DNA from: Cristatella mucedo | Taxonomy: Eukaryota; Bryozoa; Phylactolaemata; Cristatellidae | Reading direction: 5' to 3' | NCBI GenBank assembly: GCA_009760855.2 | Contig: WPIO01000107.1 | Location: 306,001 to 370,000, forward strand | Length of the DNA: 64,000 nucleotides | Shown: in pieces, positions 45,801 through 57,204 of the stretch | Layout: each line of letters begins with the position of its first letter | Numbering within the stretch: the first letter of the stretch is position 1 | Made by a program: the position numbers and the translations under genes | The notes under the pieces: model-generated | What the model saw: only the letters and a program-made list of their open reading frames with translations | Told to the model about the DNA's origin: nothing | Databases searched by the model: none

Positions 45801-48800
45801 TAAATATGCAATTAGTTTTCAGGATTGCTGTTGAGCCCATCTACATGTATGCACACTGTAGGCTGAGCATCAATATTTGCGATTACACTTATCATAGCAA
45901 AGGTATATTGCTAGGTGTATTGCCTAAATTTCTTTGAACAAGCTTTTTGCAGTTACACTTGCATAGAGGATTAGCATACTGCTGTCAACTGCAAGTACAC
46001 ACGGAAACTTACAAATGCATAGCTGCTTAACATGAGTTTTTGTGTGATCCACGATCGCATTTAGCATTGACAGTTGTTGACCTCTGTATTTGACTTTCCA
46101 TTGTATCAGGCAACATAGTCCAGCTAGTGGTGAAGCGTAACCGGGATGCCATCACTTTGGAAAGATCAGCTTTTGTAAGGTTGCTCTGCTAACCCCTTCC
46201 TGGATACATCTGTACGAGGGTTTGAAGTCCCTCACTGGTAGACGTCTTGTATGACACCAAAGACGAAAGGAAATTTGATAGGTGGTCTGGTGGATTTCAG
46301 TACAGCGATCTGGATGTCACTAACTCAAGATAATTCATTGCCTTGAAGTAAAATTGCACCCTAAAAATAAATCTTGGAAATGTATGTCAGCAAACTTGTT
46401 GCCAGTTGGAAAAGAATAAGAGTGCTTGTAATAGTGCCTTTAAAAGTTAATTGGAACTATTTTTTATATATTTGGGGTGATCTGGTCGTGCAGTCATAAT
46501 ACTGTCTTATCTGACCTTTATTCTTCCAACATTTCATATCTGAAATTATGTAGACTTGTGAAAAACTTTGCTAAATGTTAGCCGGTGACTAAGTGATCAA
46601 ATATAAGGCTCAGTAATTTTACCCATGTCAAGGAATATCTTCGATTTTGTTCCAGCAAGGTCGGAGGTTACGAAAAATTTCGAGGAGATATCTTGAAGGC
46701 ATTACATGATTTGAGTAAGTATTCCACAACGTATTGTGTGCCAATATTTTTCAAATAAATCTGACCTAATGGTGTGTCTGGCATCAGTAGTTTTATTTGT
46801 GTATTAGGCATCTTGTTAAATTTCAAATGCTGCACGTTGAAACCTATTAGCTCGTTTGACAAAGTGCATTATTTTTTTCTAAACCATGTGTAACTGTCTC
46901 CATGAAGCTTTTAAACTGATAAATAGTTTTGTGATAATCACTTAAGAGTTGTAAAAGGTTTTTGGCTATTGTATTTTTTTTCTGCTACCTTACAGCAAAG
47001 CTACTTATTTGGTGTAAAATTGCCTTAGTTTTTTGCAATATACCAGCAGCTATCAAGAAGACCTAATCAAAAGCCTGGGCTTATTCTGCAGTGTAATAGC
47101 AGTATCCAGCTAGCTAGCTTAAGAGAGCTGAACAGCTAGTAAGATTTCTCGGACATTTAGCAGACATTTTAAAATAAATACATTTAGCTTCTTATTTAGT
47201 GAAATATTATAAATTTACCATTCAATGAAGTCTTCGATCATTTGAAACTTCAAAATGTACCTGCTGGTTTTTCGAAACTAAATTGCTGCCTTTTTTGAAT
47301 TTGTTTGTCATAGTCATTAGAAAACAGCAGACTGACTTTAAATTCTAATGGCGACCCATATATAAATAAGATCTTTCTTCAAGTTCGCAATAGCCGAATC
47401 ACGAAATTCCCTGTGTCGGTTGGTGAACAGTGTGATTAAGTATGCAATAGTACTTTGAAGTATTTTGAGGAAAGTAGTCGCATGCAAGGAACTTTGAAGA
47501 AGCAATCAGCATGTGCAACATGGATAAAGAGCTTGACCTTGGAACAAGCAAGCCTACTGACACTCCTACTTGAATTTAAGTTATGGGGAGCTAAGTTTTT
47601 GCATCTTCTTCATAAGACTCGTGGGAAAGCCTTAGTGGCTTCCAATCCAGCTATAATTAAAGACATATAAGGCACACATTTTTACAGTATAACTTTTGTA
47701 AGAAAGAGTGAGCTTCCTAAATCCACTGAAAACATGTGATAAAGAGTAGGCTGCATTTGTTTATACTTTGCATATGCCTGAGCGGTTATTGGGGCTTTTT
47801 TATTCAAGCTAAGGCCTACGTCATAGTGAGATTGAGTTATGAGTGTGAGCCCAATTCATATGCCGACAAAGAGGTGAACTATTTTGACTTGATACGACAC
47901 CCGGTACCTTGAGATTAGTATTATAATAACCTACTCGTTCCAGCAGAGCACTAGATAGATTTAGAGGAGACTGGTGGTATAGGATATGCTGTAGCTGCAT
48001 GCGTCTGTAAAGCTTGTTAAGGCAATAGTATGCTTTTTGAAGCAATCGTGTGTTCGTGGCTTATTCACTCCTGACTCAAATCTGCAAAGTATGGAGAGGT
48101 AAAACTAATTATTCAAGCCAGAATGCTGGATGAGGTATGGCTGTGCCGTGCTCTTGCTGCTTTATACCAACTGGTTTTTGCTTTGAATAATGCTGATCAT
48201 TGCCAAAATAGAACTTGGAAGTTGGGAATCTGTGGCTGACGAAGGTACAGGTAGCTACACTTCCTGTGGAGGGAAACGTCTACTCTCCTATTGGGTGTGT
48301 CCTCACTTGGACAATGGTGTTAGCTCGATCGCACTTTGGATATCATCAGAGTGATATCGACAGCCATTTAGGCTCTCTTGTTACTTTATGAATGCTGCTG
48401 TCAAATCAGCTACCTTTCACATTTAACGGCGCTTTATAAATGGTAAAGACCGTGAATCGCAAACCCTTGCACCTTCAACTTTTGGCCAAAAGCAGCTGTA
48501 GCTGAATGAACTTTCTGATGATGACTTTTTATGTGTTACGTAAAAGCTATATTCTACCTCTTTAAGAAAAGCAAGTGTCTTTAATTTATTCCTGTCTACG
48601 GGTTGCTCTTGGCTACGGAGGTCATCGATTCTAGTGTGACACTCTGTGCAGGAGTCAGCCAACCCTAAAAAAGATGTCACCTACCTGCGAGTCACTTTGA
48701 TGTATCCTCGCATTTAAATGTTAATATAGAAGTTTACTTTTTCACTTTGGAAATATTCTGGCGAGTTTCAAATTAGCTAGCTTTTTTTAATTCAGTTAGT

Positions 48801-48972
48801 AATTTGAAGACTTGCAAACTGAAATTACTTATTTCCCAGCCCTTACAGGTGATACTTGCCATGAATAATCTTTTGTAGCCACGTAAATACAGTTGTTACA
48901 TCAAGTAATATTTTATTTTACATGCTTGCATGTGAAGATTCGTGAATAAATTAAAGTCATGTACTCAACTAA

Positions 48973-49068
<96 letters not shown>

Positions 49069-50053
49069 TCGTGGGCAGGTGCTTTTCCAAATCTTCCACA
49101 TACTTCCAAAGGAGGAAAAAGTTACTAATAAAAGAGAGGCCAGTCTGATTCAGGATTCCTTCGTCAGCAGGTGGTCTGAACATTAAAATTCAATTTAAAA
49201 TCAGGCTTTCCATATCCAAATCACAGGAATTGTATGATTGTTTCTCTCAACTGCATGAATTGATTAAAAGTTATTTTGCTGATTTATTGAAAGCAATTTT
49301 TTTGCAGATCATCAGTTTCATATTGCCTTGAATTTACGAACTGGCTAATATTTAATCTCAGACAAGGACTGATATACACGTTGATTATTTCTCCTTGATA
49401 GCTGATACTAATAAGGAGTTTTAAAGCTGAAATCTCTGTATGCGATCTCTGCCTTCATCCATTTCTCTATCCAAAGTCTAGTGAGCAAAGGTGATGCTTC
49501 TTACTCACCATCGGTCACTTTTACAAGCGTGCCATCGCGTGTTGCTGAATTTACTAGCCCTATTAATGGCTGTCGTGTCAATGCTTGTTTCCTTTCACTT
49601 GCCATTATGGAATGCTGCTCTGCCTAATAGGCAGCTTTGATTATGAATGTCCTCGTATCAAATGAACCACTTGGTATTTCAAAACGCTAGACCTCTTTTG
49701 GATTATGATTAATTGAAAGCAAAATGTTTGCAGGCATCACTAAACAGGAGCGCCACAAAAAGTTGACGACAATAGTGAATGAACTGATTTTGGAAGTCGA
49801 TACAGAAATAGTAAATGCCGAATTAGTAGACGACGAAGAAACAGAAACGCAAAGGCCACTGAATTTGCCTATCTTGAAGTCAAAAGACTTTCAATTGATG
49901 CTAAAACCAATGTGTGAGGAGCAGTGGTGGCTGAAAAATATGATCTGTAAACTCCGACTGAAGCGAATGATGCGTATGAAAAACAACGCCCAGTGCTTTG
50001 GTTTTGCCACAGGCTTTTCTGATTTGACCAATTGCATGATGCCCCTTCAATAG
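42880..50053 (+). CDS. Gene copy D: EQWW-family small protein, three exons, 129 residues
   Basis: Unrecognised family. Exon 1 is 42880-42890 (ATG AGT CTA AG, donor GTATCT). Exon 2 is 46656-46714, after TTCCAG and before GTAAGT, encoding [19 protein letters not shown]. Exon 3 is 49734-50053, after TTTGCAG, stop TAG. Both split codons encode Ser. Lengths 11+59+320 give 130 codons with stop. Compared with B the spacer is longer and acidic (VDDEETETQ), followed by [10 protein letters not shown] and the core [20 protein letters not shown]; the tail is longer and ends CMMPLQ. No signal peptide or membrane segment. Intron 1 is about 3.8 kb, with an old SINE-2; intron 2 is about 3.0 kb, with a long (TA)n. 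Exons are more alike than the introns around them, including silent changes in the core. Function unknown. Pseudogene status cannot be excluded without transcripts, but three copies with open frames argue against it. Confidence 0.72.
43590..43765 (-). mobile_element. SINE-2, old copy in intron 1 of gene D
   Basis: GGTTCGATTAATATGG (degraded B box) and CTTGGTCCCCAGATTGTGG on the minus strand, with AATGGCACCCTAGGTGATGCC as the A-box region. Same place as in B and C. Confidence 0.7.
46130..46345 (-). mobile_element. Decayed reverse-transcriptase relic in intron 1 (copy D)
   Basis: Homologous to 24300-24560 and 35265-35485 (CATCACTTTGG.AAGATCAGCTTT.GTA, CCCTCACTGGTAGACGT, GGTGGATTTCAGT). Evidence for reverse transcriptase comes mainly from copy B. 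Confidence 0.35.
46996..47011 (+). other. Conserved 16-base candidate microexon in intron 2 (copy D)
   Basis: CAAAGCTACTTATTTG after TTACAG and before GTGTAA. The donor is weaker than in A and B. Inclusion would give an early TAA in exon 3. Confidence 0.25.
47440..47670 (+). other. Conserved segment in intron 2 (copy D) with two open frames
   Basis: One frame, from 47455, is open for 71 codons (starts [16 protein letters not shown]) and matches copy A's RYCEDSSRMREVLKKH. The other frame, near 47490-47570, matches copy B's DKELELGTS stretch. Only one at most can be coding. B has a stop in the first frame and A has a stop in the second. Possibly an alternative or lost exon. Confidence 0.3.
48972..49065. 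repeat. (TA)n microsatellite in intron 2 of gene D
   Basis: About 47 TA units with one C interruption near 48991. The aligned place in copy A (near 4597) has only a few bases (ACATAT before GTGGGCAG), so it expanded in D. Confidence 0.97.
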
Positions 50054-50162
50054 GCAGCATTTTATCGCCAGCCGATGTAATGTGTCTAGAATCTATAGGA
50101 CACATTGGCATTGTCGAGGTCGAATTTCGAGCTGATGTGTAGTCAGGTTTGATTGTAGTATA

Positions 50163-50168
50163 AATAAA
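50163..50168 (+). terminator. Polyadenylation signal, gene copy D
   Basis: AATAAA in TATAAATAAACATTTATATCAC, 110 bases after the stop; matches A and B. Confidence 0.75.
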
Positions 50169-50179
50169 CATTTATATCA

Positions 50180-50800
50180 CCATGTGCACACGAACTTATG
50201 CAAATGAGCCTCAACCACAAGGCATTTACTGCAATCCACAGCAATCCACTGTAGCTCCCTAACTCAGGCCAACTGTCCATAGCTCCTAAAAGTATATAAT
50301 ATTAAGCTACGCCATAATCAAAATGTACCCAGAAATTGTTTGGCGATTCCGATAAAGCTTTTTCGGGGAGTGCACTGAAATACGACTGCAGATTCCTCGC
50401 CAATTGTTTAATCAAACACAGTCCACTACAATCTACTGCATTCCATCGCCCAACATAAGAAATCTTGTTCAGGACGCTCTTTTTTGTAGATAAACGACAA
50501 TACGCTCTGCAATAATTGCACTAAATATACAATTGCCTTGCATTGACACGTGGAGCTCTCTTGCTAGACCCTGTAATTGACTGCAAAAGTCCGACCAATT
50601 CTTTAATCCACTCCCATCCCGGAATCTATTCCAAAATTACTGGAAATTAATCAGCCGACTCTAAATTGCATATAAAACAGCATGTGTAGCTCGCTGACCC
50701 ACCTAAAATAACACAAATTGTATATCCTTGTCGGGGCCACGCCCGGCCCTTACTCAAAATTACCTGGAAAGATACGGCAATCTTAATTCCACAGCAAACC
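50180..50800 (+). repeat. TGCAAT-rich diverged repeat after gene D
   Basis: Same flank as after gene A: GAACTTATG.AAATGAGC, ACTGCAATCCAC, CTGTTCA..ACGCT.TTTTTT, and CTTGCATTGACACG. About 160 bases separate ACTGCAATCC (50228) from ACTGCAGATTCC (50389). Confidence 0.5.
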
Positions 50801-50879
50801 ATCCTTAAATAGCCATCGTGAAGCTCTAATTTACATTGCATATAAGACTGTACTCATTTGAAATGTATCCATAAAATTT

Positions 50880-51060
50880 TGCTCCATTGCATACACAGGC
50901 TGTCATGCCAACTTCAAGCTGAGTTGCGAAAGCTTTGGCTGCCTCAGTGAGTCGAAGAATCAGCACCCGATATGCATTCGGGTGCACATATTGCAACTCT
51001 CTTACTTGCTTATTGAGGTGGTCTCGAGCAATTTCCACCTACATCGCGATCAGCCAGTTG
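50880..51060 (-). other. Possible exon on the minus strand (unassigned)
   Basis: From about 51045 down, the minus strand reads EIARDHLNKQVRELQYVHPN and on to about KAFATQLEVGMTACV: a charged, helix-like stretch of about 50 codons. Upstream lies GATGTAG, which could be an acceptor. Length alone is not significant and I recognise no family. It could be chance or an old transposon part. Confidence 0.2.
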
Positions 51061-51189
51061 TGGAAAAGAGCATTTCATACGAAGCTAAGCATTACAGCAA
51101 TGCAGCATTGACGACCACTTTTGCAGTACTTGCCTTAGAACGACTTCAAAAGCCAGGGTCTGTGTGTCGCACTAATTGAATGACCTTCA

Positions 51190-52470
51190 AACTATGCTGA
51201 CACTGAGCATATGCTTTGTTGGCAATAAGTTCACTTTAATGAAGACGATACTCAGCTGTCTTTGTCATTCCGACCGTCTCAATCTGTTGCAGCAACTTGA
51301 TAAATGTGGTGCTTGCCTTCCTGACATTCGATCCTGGATATCGGAAAACTTCTTGAAACTAAATGACGATAAAACAGAACTGCTGCTTATTGGACATCCT
51401 AAACGTGTGGCTGGATTGAAAGGCTTTGCTCTTCTAATAGGTGATGCTGTTGTGCGACCGTCACCACATGCTCGAAATTTAGTTGTCGTTTCCGAAATCT
51501 GCCTAAATTTCAAAAGCTTCATTCAGAATATTGCTTCTAAAGCTAGCCATCACGTACGATCCCTTCCTAAGATTGAGAGCTGTCTACCAGAGTGGCTTGC
51601 AAGAAATAAACGATAATCTTACTTCTGTCTCGGATTGATTGTTGTAAATCCATTTTGGCTGGGCTACCAAAGAAACCACTTATGCAACTGCAGATGGCTA
51701 TGAATATTAATAATAATAATAATAATAATGCACTTGATAAAGCGCCCTCAGAGAACTTAATCTCTCTCTAGCCACTTTACATTTGCTGCAAAAGGAACCA
51801 CAATTGAACGGTGATTAAAATCATGCTAGATAAACAAGCAAAATAAATAACATGGTTAGGGGGTGATATTTACATGGTCAGCATGCAATATTGCTGCAAG
51901 GCTAGTTTTCAATTCCCAAAGGTTGGAGCATGTGTCTGCTAAAAGAGCTAGGATGGATGCCGGTTGATGAATGGACACAGCACATAGTTCTTAGGTTGAT
52001 CAACAAGGCCCGCCAGGGTTTGGTTCCTCTATACCTAGCTGAAGTGCTGTACTAGTTTTAGCCTCTTCGTGATCTCAGGTCCCTCACGGACAATAAATTA
52101 GCTGTTCCATTCCTCAGCTTAAACACCTTTGGCAACAGAAGCTATAGCTATGCAGGTAATAGACTGGAATTAACTTCCACAATTTATACGCAACGACAAT
52201 TATTCTTATGCTGCCCACTATTTCCCCTTCATTTTCAGCAGTCTTGAGCTGGCACGTCCATACTATTCACTACATCAACTGCTCTCCAGACTCTACAGTT
52301 TCCCACTTTCAGTCTGTTGCGTGACGTAAAGTCTGTTGGCTACTGATTGCGTACCAAAAGCCGCTTAGGCGGTGAGTGTGCTATTAAAAACTCTCCTTTC
52401 GTTGCACCCACATAGCCTTTACTTTTTGTGGAGTTACAGACAGAGATACATTACATTACTTCATACGTAA
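51190..52470 (+). mobile_element. LINE family F2, split by an F1 tail
   Basis: Begins in the reverse transcriptase: an EDDTQLSLSFRPSQSVAAT stretch (frameshifted), then DIRSWISENFLKLNDDKTEL in the open frame to 51616. The copy resumes at 51886 with AATATTGCTGCAAGGC (AARLV position) after the F1 piece, continues through the C-terminal region and ends GGAGTTACAGACAGAGATACATTACATTAC. Many stops in the second half. Confidence 0.85.
51700..51885 (-). mobile_element. LINE family F1, tail fragment inserted in F2
   Basis: (AAT)n, then the minus-strand hairpin GCGCCCTCAGAGAACTTAATCTCTCTCTAGCC, TTACATTTGCTGCAAAAGG, AACATGGTTAGGGGG and GTCAGCATGC. AATATT stands at both edges (GAATATTAATAAT left, GCAATATTGCTGC right). 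Confidence 0.8.
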
Positions 52471-52854
52471 GTCTAAGTGCATGATTCTGCAGCCAGTGCA
52501 AGATCAATCAACCTCAACTGCACTGCTTCTGTTCCGGGCACAAACTGTCAGTGAGAGATTTAGCTGCAGCCCTACTAAATGACTCGCATGTAGGGTACTT
52601 CAACTGTTGACCTTGGAAAAATGTGCGGAAGCAAAATATGGCCAGCAACTTTTCGTTTGTGGTTAACAGCCGGGCTGTGGCCGGTATTGCATAGTTGACC
52701 ACTGGGTTGGAAAATGATAGAGCCCAGGAAAGACGTTGAAGGGAAGGTTGGAGAGTACGCTGTCAACCACATATTCACCCTCCGTTAAGGATTCTAGTGC
52801 GGCAATTTTTGCAGCACAAACCCAGAATATCGTTGGTCTCGTTGTGATGTGATG

Positions 52855-53210
52855 TATCTCCGTCTGTAACTCCACAAAGTCATTAAGACCATGTGGGTGT
52901 TACGCGGGAGAGTTTTTTATAGCGCACTCACAGCCTAAGCGGTTCTTTGGTACGCATTCGGTAGCCAACAGACTTTGTCTCACGCAACAAAAAGAAAGTG
53001 GGAAGCATAGCAGAGTAAGGAGAGCCGTTGAGGTAGTGAATAGCATACAAGTAGCAGCTCAGGACTGCTGAAAAGGACGTGCCATAGTCAGAAGTTGGAG
53101 AGTAGTTGTCTTTGTGTAAGAATTGTGGGAGTGAGTTCCACAGTCTAGGACGTGCAGAGTTAAAGCTTCTGTTGCCGAAGGTGTTGAAGCTGTGACGTAG
53201 AGAAGCAGTA
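52855..53210 (-). mobile_element. LINE family F2, 5'-truncated copy, tail-to-tail with the previous one
   Basis: GTGATGTATCTCCGTCTGTAACTCCACAAAGTC is the F2 3' end on the minus strand. It continues through TGGCTACCGAATGCG and the AEPRLWNSLP-like part, and is cut near 53200. With 51886-52470 it forms an inverted pair about 385 bases apart. Confidence 0.8.
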
Positions 53211-53214
53211 GTGC

Positions 53215-53912
53215 TGCTATCAACCGCTGGCTTGCCTAAGGAAAGTCATCCTATGAAATAGCACTTTCACTACATTGGTTCACCACATAACTACTAGAAG
53301 CTTCAGCGGAAATCTTTGTCGGCGACGCGATTAAGGTTGTCGCTCGGTGAGTAGAATATGCGCTAATGGTGAAGCCGACCAGGTCTAAGCTCTGCACGCA
53401 TAGTCTCCATCCGCCATTTAGCCTCTCGCAGATGAGTACCCGCCCAAGATGCCTCCGAAGTATTGCGGGGCATGGCGGCAGAAATGCATCATTATACTCA
53501 ATACACACTGACACTTACCATGGCATTCGACTGATCTTAACTTTGAAACTACGTCCTTACTTCCATCTGCCAATGTGAGGGCCACGTTGGATTAATTCGT
53601 CTGCTAGTTACCAATGTGCTAGTGGAATGGCCCTGCTAGGATTTCTTCTATTCCCTGAATCTACGGACGACAGAACAGGGGACAACTTCTAGTAGTCCAC
53701 GTACTAGTATCGAGCGATCAAACCGCTCACCGACCGGCATACAACAGCAGGCACAAGCGTTAAAGCTTGGCCTTTATCCTGAAATATATGAAGTGAGCAC
53801 GAGCTTATGTTGAAGCTTTGAACCAGGCTTAGCGAGAGCACTTTGCTGTAAATATCCTGGTTTAACCTCAAGCACTACATCCATTAGGAAAATCACTTAT
53901 TGCTCAACTCAT
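53215..53912. other. Intergenic sequence, nothing identified
   Basis: No repeat of the window's families and no frame beyond chance length. Confidence 0.45.
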
Positions 53913-53914
53913 CG

Positions 53915-55225
53915 CCTACGTGGCACTCACTGGCACTGCTCTGCAGTGGTTCAGGTCCTATCTCAGTGGGAGACTCCAGAGTGTTGACGTGAATGGACAA
54001 AGATCATCTGAAGTACCTCTAAAATATGGAGTACCTCAGGGCTCTGTGCTAGGTCCGGTCCTTTTCACCGTTTATACTCTCCCTCTCGCTGATGTGATTG
54101 CCAAGCACAATCTAGGCTTTCACTTCTATGCGGATGACACTCAGTTGTACCTTTGCTTTGATCCCTCCCAGCCTTCGAGCACCTCAAATTCTCTCAACTC
54201 ACTTGCTGCATGCATTGATGACATCCGATCATGGATGGCAGCAAATTTTCTAAAACTAAACGATGATAAAACTAACTTACTAGTTATGGGCAAACCTAGT
54301 GTTATTCAGAAATTGGAAAGGCTGACTTTCAAAATTGGCTCTGCCAGCATATCTCCAGTTGCATCAGCTCGAAATCTAGGTGTCATATTCCAAAGCGACC
54401 TCTCGTTAGACGACCACATCAGCTCCACAGTCAAATCAGCATATTTTCAGCTTCATAACATTGCTAAAATTAGGGCTTGTTTAGATAAGGATACCACGTC
54501 CAAGTTGGTCCATGCATTCGTGACATCTCGTCTCGACTTCTGCAACTCACTGCTTACTGGCCTACCAGCATGTGCGATCAGGCGATTGCAGCTGGTGCAA
54601 AACTCTGCAGCTAGGCTTGTCTGTCGTGAGCATCGCAGTTGCCACATTACTCCACTTCTCGCCGACCTGCACTGGTTACCAGTCAAGCAACGGATTGACT
54701 TCAAGGTTTTGTCGCTCACTTTTAGGTCTCTTCATTCTATGGCTCCAGCCTATCTTTCAGATACACTACCCCATCAGGCAAAGCATCGTACCACTCGCTT
54801 TTCGGAATCCAACAGTCTAGAAATACCCCGTACAAACCTTAAATCCTTTGGAGACCGTGCATTTAGCTCGTATGCTCCCACAGCCTGGAACTCCCTCCCG
54901 ACCTGCATCACAACATCCCCTGACCTGACCACATTTAAAAGAAACTTAAAAACATACCTATTTAGGACAGCATTTAGTGGGTCCTTGTGATTCGTCCTCG
55001 ATGTGCTTATGCGTGCTGACACTGTTCATGCTGCCACTAACCACATTTGCATGCTGACCCAGTGCATGTAACCCCTAACCATGTTATTCATTTTGATTGT
55101 TTTTCAAGCATGATTTTACTTACTATTCTATTGCGTATCACTTTGAAGCAAATGTAAAGCGCCTAGAAAGAGATTAAGTTCTCTGAGGGCGCTTTATCAA
55201 GTGCAATATTATTATAATTATTATT
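53915..55225 (+). mobile_element. LINE family F1, best copy: 356-codon reverse-transcriptase and C-terminal frame
   Basis: An open frame (53920-54990) covers the second half of ORF2: WFRSYLSGRLQSVDVNGQRS, then YGVPQGSVLGPVLF (motif before the catalytic site), FHFYADDTQLYLCFD (54118-54162, catalytic YADD intact at 54127-54138), FLKLNDDKTNLLVMGKPS (template/primer region), ITPLLADLHWLPVKQRIDF, YAPTAWNSLP and LFRTAFSGSL. The 3' UTR has the hairpin at 55156-55195 and an (ATT)n tail. It lacks the 5' UTR, ORF1, endonuclease and first half of the reverse transcriptase, so it is 5'-truncated and immobile. The absence of stops and the near identity to two other copies indicate recent activity of a source element elsewhere. 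CR1/L2 group of the Jockey superfamily by motif style; the exact clade is not settled. Confidence 0.93.
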
Positions 55226-55497
55226 ACGTCATAGCAACGGCTGCTAAGATTATTATTAATTAATATCGCGTATTCAATTACTTGTCATTATAATTCAGAA
55301 ACCACGGTTCATATTATGGCAATGTGAATTGCAGTTTCAAATTGAGCTCCTATTAGGCTTAAATATGACAGAAACTTGACCAACCCAAAGGAGAGTATTG
55401 ATTTTTAGCTTCACCTTCTTGCTGGGCTTTAATAGAAATAAATACAGATGCTATTCAGTCGTCTTCGTCAACTACGTCGTTGTAGTATTCTTCTTAA

Positions 55498-55498
<1 letters not shown>

Positions 55499-55585
<87 letters not shown>
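55499..55585. repeat. (TA)n microsatellite
   Basis: Uninterrupted TA run of about 43 units, directly followed by a degraded SINE-1-like sequence. Confidence 0.97.
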
Positions 55586-55587
<2 letters not shown>

Positions 55588-55740
55588 CTTTGGATAGTAC
55601 CCTAAGAACACTTCATCCATATCAGGAGCATAGGCATATAGTCACATATGCCAAGGGCTGGAGATCACAACCTCGGTGGTCAAGCAAGTTTTAATGATCT
55701 TGGGTGACCTCGTATGTTTAGCTACAACGCCAAACCAGTG
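55586..55740 (-). mobile_element. SINE-1, degraded copy
   Basis: ATAGTACCCTAAGAACACTTCATCC (tail), CACATATGCCAAGGGCTGGAGATCACAACCTC (B-box region) and CAAGCAAGTTTTAATGATCTTGG follow the SINE-1 order on the minus strand. Confidence 0.5.
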
Positions 55741-55744
55741 AGGC

Positions 55745-57200
55745 ATATTTAAATTTGTTGCCAACCGCCTCATTGCCATGCGGAGGGCTTTAAAACGTCC
55801 CGAAATGTTTTGGCTGTTTTTATGATCCGATCATAAGTGATTCGGTTGCACTAACACAGGCAACAAGCTTAGCTTCAGCATTAGGTATTGAAAAAATAAA
55901 ATATTGCTGCTATCTCAGAATAGAACGCCACTACCATAATCTACAAGAACCGTGAGACCAACCTGCACTTTCGAGCTATCACAGTCAACTTATGAACTGC
56001 ATGACTGGCACCTCTGTAATTGTATTCACGTGCAGGTACAGCTTGCACGTGCAGCTTGGTAAACTAGCCATTCAGCAAGACACCCGAAGCGAAACGGGAG
56101 CCAGCAGCCGGCGTCGATCTTTGCTTAGTGTGTGTATCTCCGTCAGTAGGCACATAAATGCACGCGGATGTGTCAGAAACGTAGTTAACGGTTAGGTTAT
56201 GGAAAAACGTGACGGGTATTTCAATACGGCTGCATTTATTTTACTACGATTAAACTCAGCTGGCAGTGCTGCAAAGGAAGAAACTTACTGCAATTTCAGG
56301 CACAAGGTATTGCATCATTAAGTTGCAAATTCAATAGATTCGTTGTAGAAAAGGACTCAGAGGGCTTATGGCATGCACCGTAAGCAAGGCAGTTCAAGTA
56401 AACCATTATTAGGATGCAGCTTTGGCGGACGCATACGGTCGTTAGTATAAGTAAGCAGTCCTCTGCTTCAGCGAAATGCAGCTGCATGCCAAACCAAGAA
56501 GTTTTACTGCTGAGAATATCTGCTTCGGCTTTAAAAGCTCTCTTTGGTCGGTTGGTGAGAATTGGCCACACTAATATTTTTCATAGCACAGACAAACCTC
56601 AACAGTTGATGCTATAGCAATATTCATGGAACATGCATCAGTCAAAAGCTCTGCAGTTCTTTTAACAGCTCATGAAGGACAGTCACTCTAGCCCTCATAA
56701 TGTAGATCAAAACTTTGGTTACAGGCACAAACATGCTACCAACAGCCACGATTTTATACTTAATTATAGACTTCTCGTGCCTTATAACTGGCTAACCGAT
56801 TTGAGTGGTAGTCCTAATTATATACTGCACATGAGTCGCCCGAATAACCTCATTAGCCTAGAGATCGACTGGATGGATAGTCATCGGGTCAAATCAGATG
56901 AGGTAATTAGTGCACTTAATTCTGTTCCACTGGAAGTCTCTGCACAGCCTTTCCAAGACTTTTGGTTAGCGTTAGCTGAACACTCACGTAGTGTTTTGCA
57001 CTAGATACCGACCCGTCTCTAAATGGAAATCAGCCTGGCTTTGACGACCAGTTTCGTCTTGCTAAAACACTAGTTTCTAAAAGAGAAAAATTATGAATGT
57101 CTGCGGTTGTGATAAGCTTCAGTGTTAAATGGATTTCAATATGGTCACAAGTATCCGAAAATATTTTTTTCCATTGAGACCTAAGACGAATATTTTGCCA
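55745..57200. other. Intergenic sequence, nothing identified
   Basis: A 110-codon + strand frame (56672-57004) is the longest here. Frames of this length are expected a few times by chance in 64 kb at this composition, and I recognise no domain in it. Confidence 0.45.
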
Positions 57201-57204
57201 ATAA

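Noticed and set aside
48913-49186. Frames rich in alternating Ile and Tyr on both strands
   Set aside because: They are only translations of the (TA)n microsatellite.
56672-57004. 110-codon + strand frame, considered as a gene
   Set aside because: At this base composition a handful of frames of 110 codons or more are expected by chance in 64 kb over six frames. No paralogue in the window, no recognised domain.
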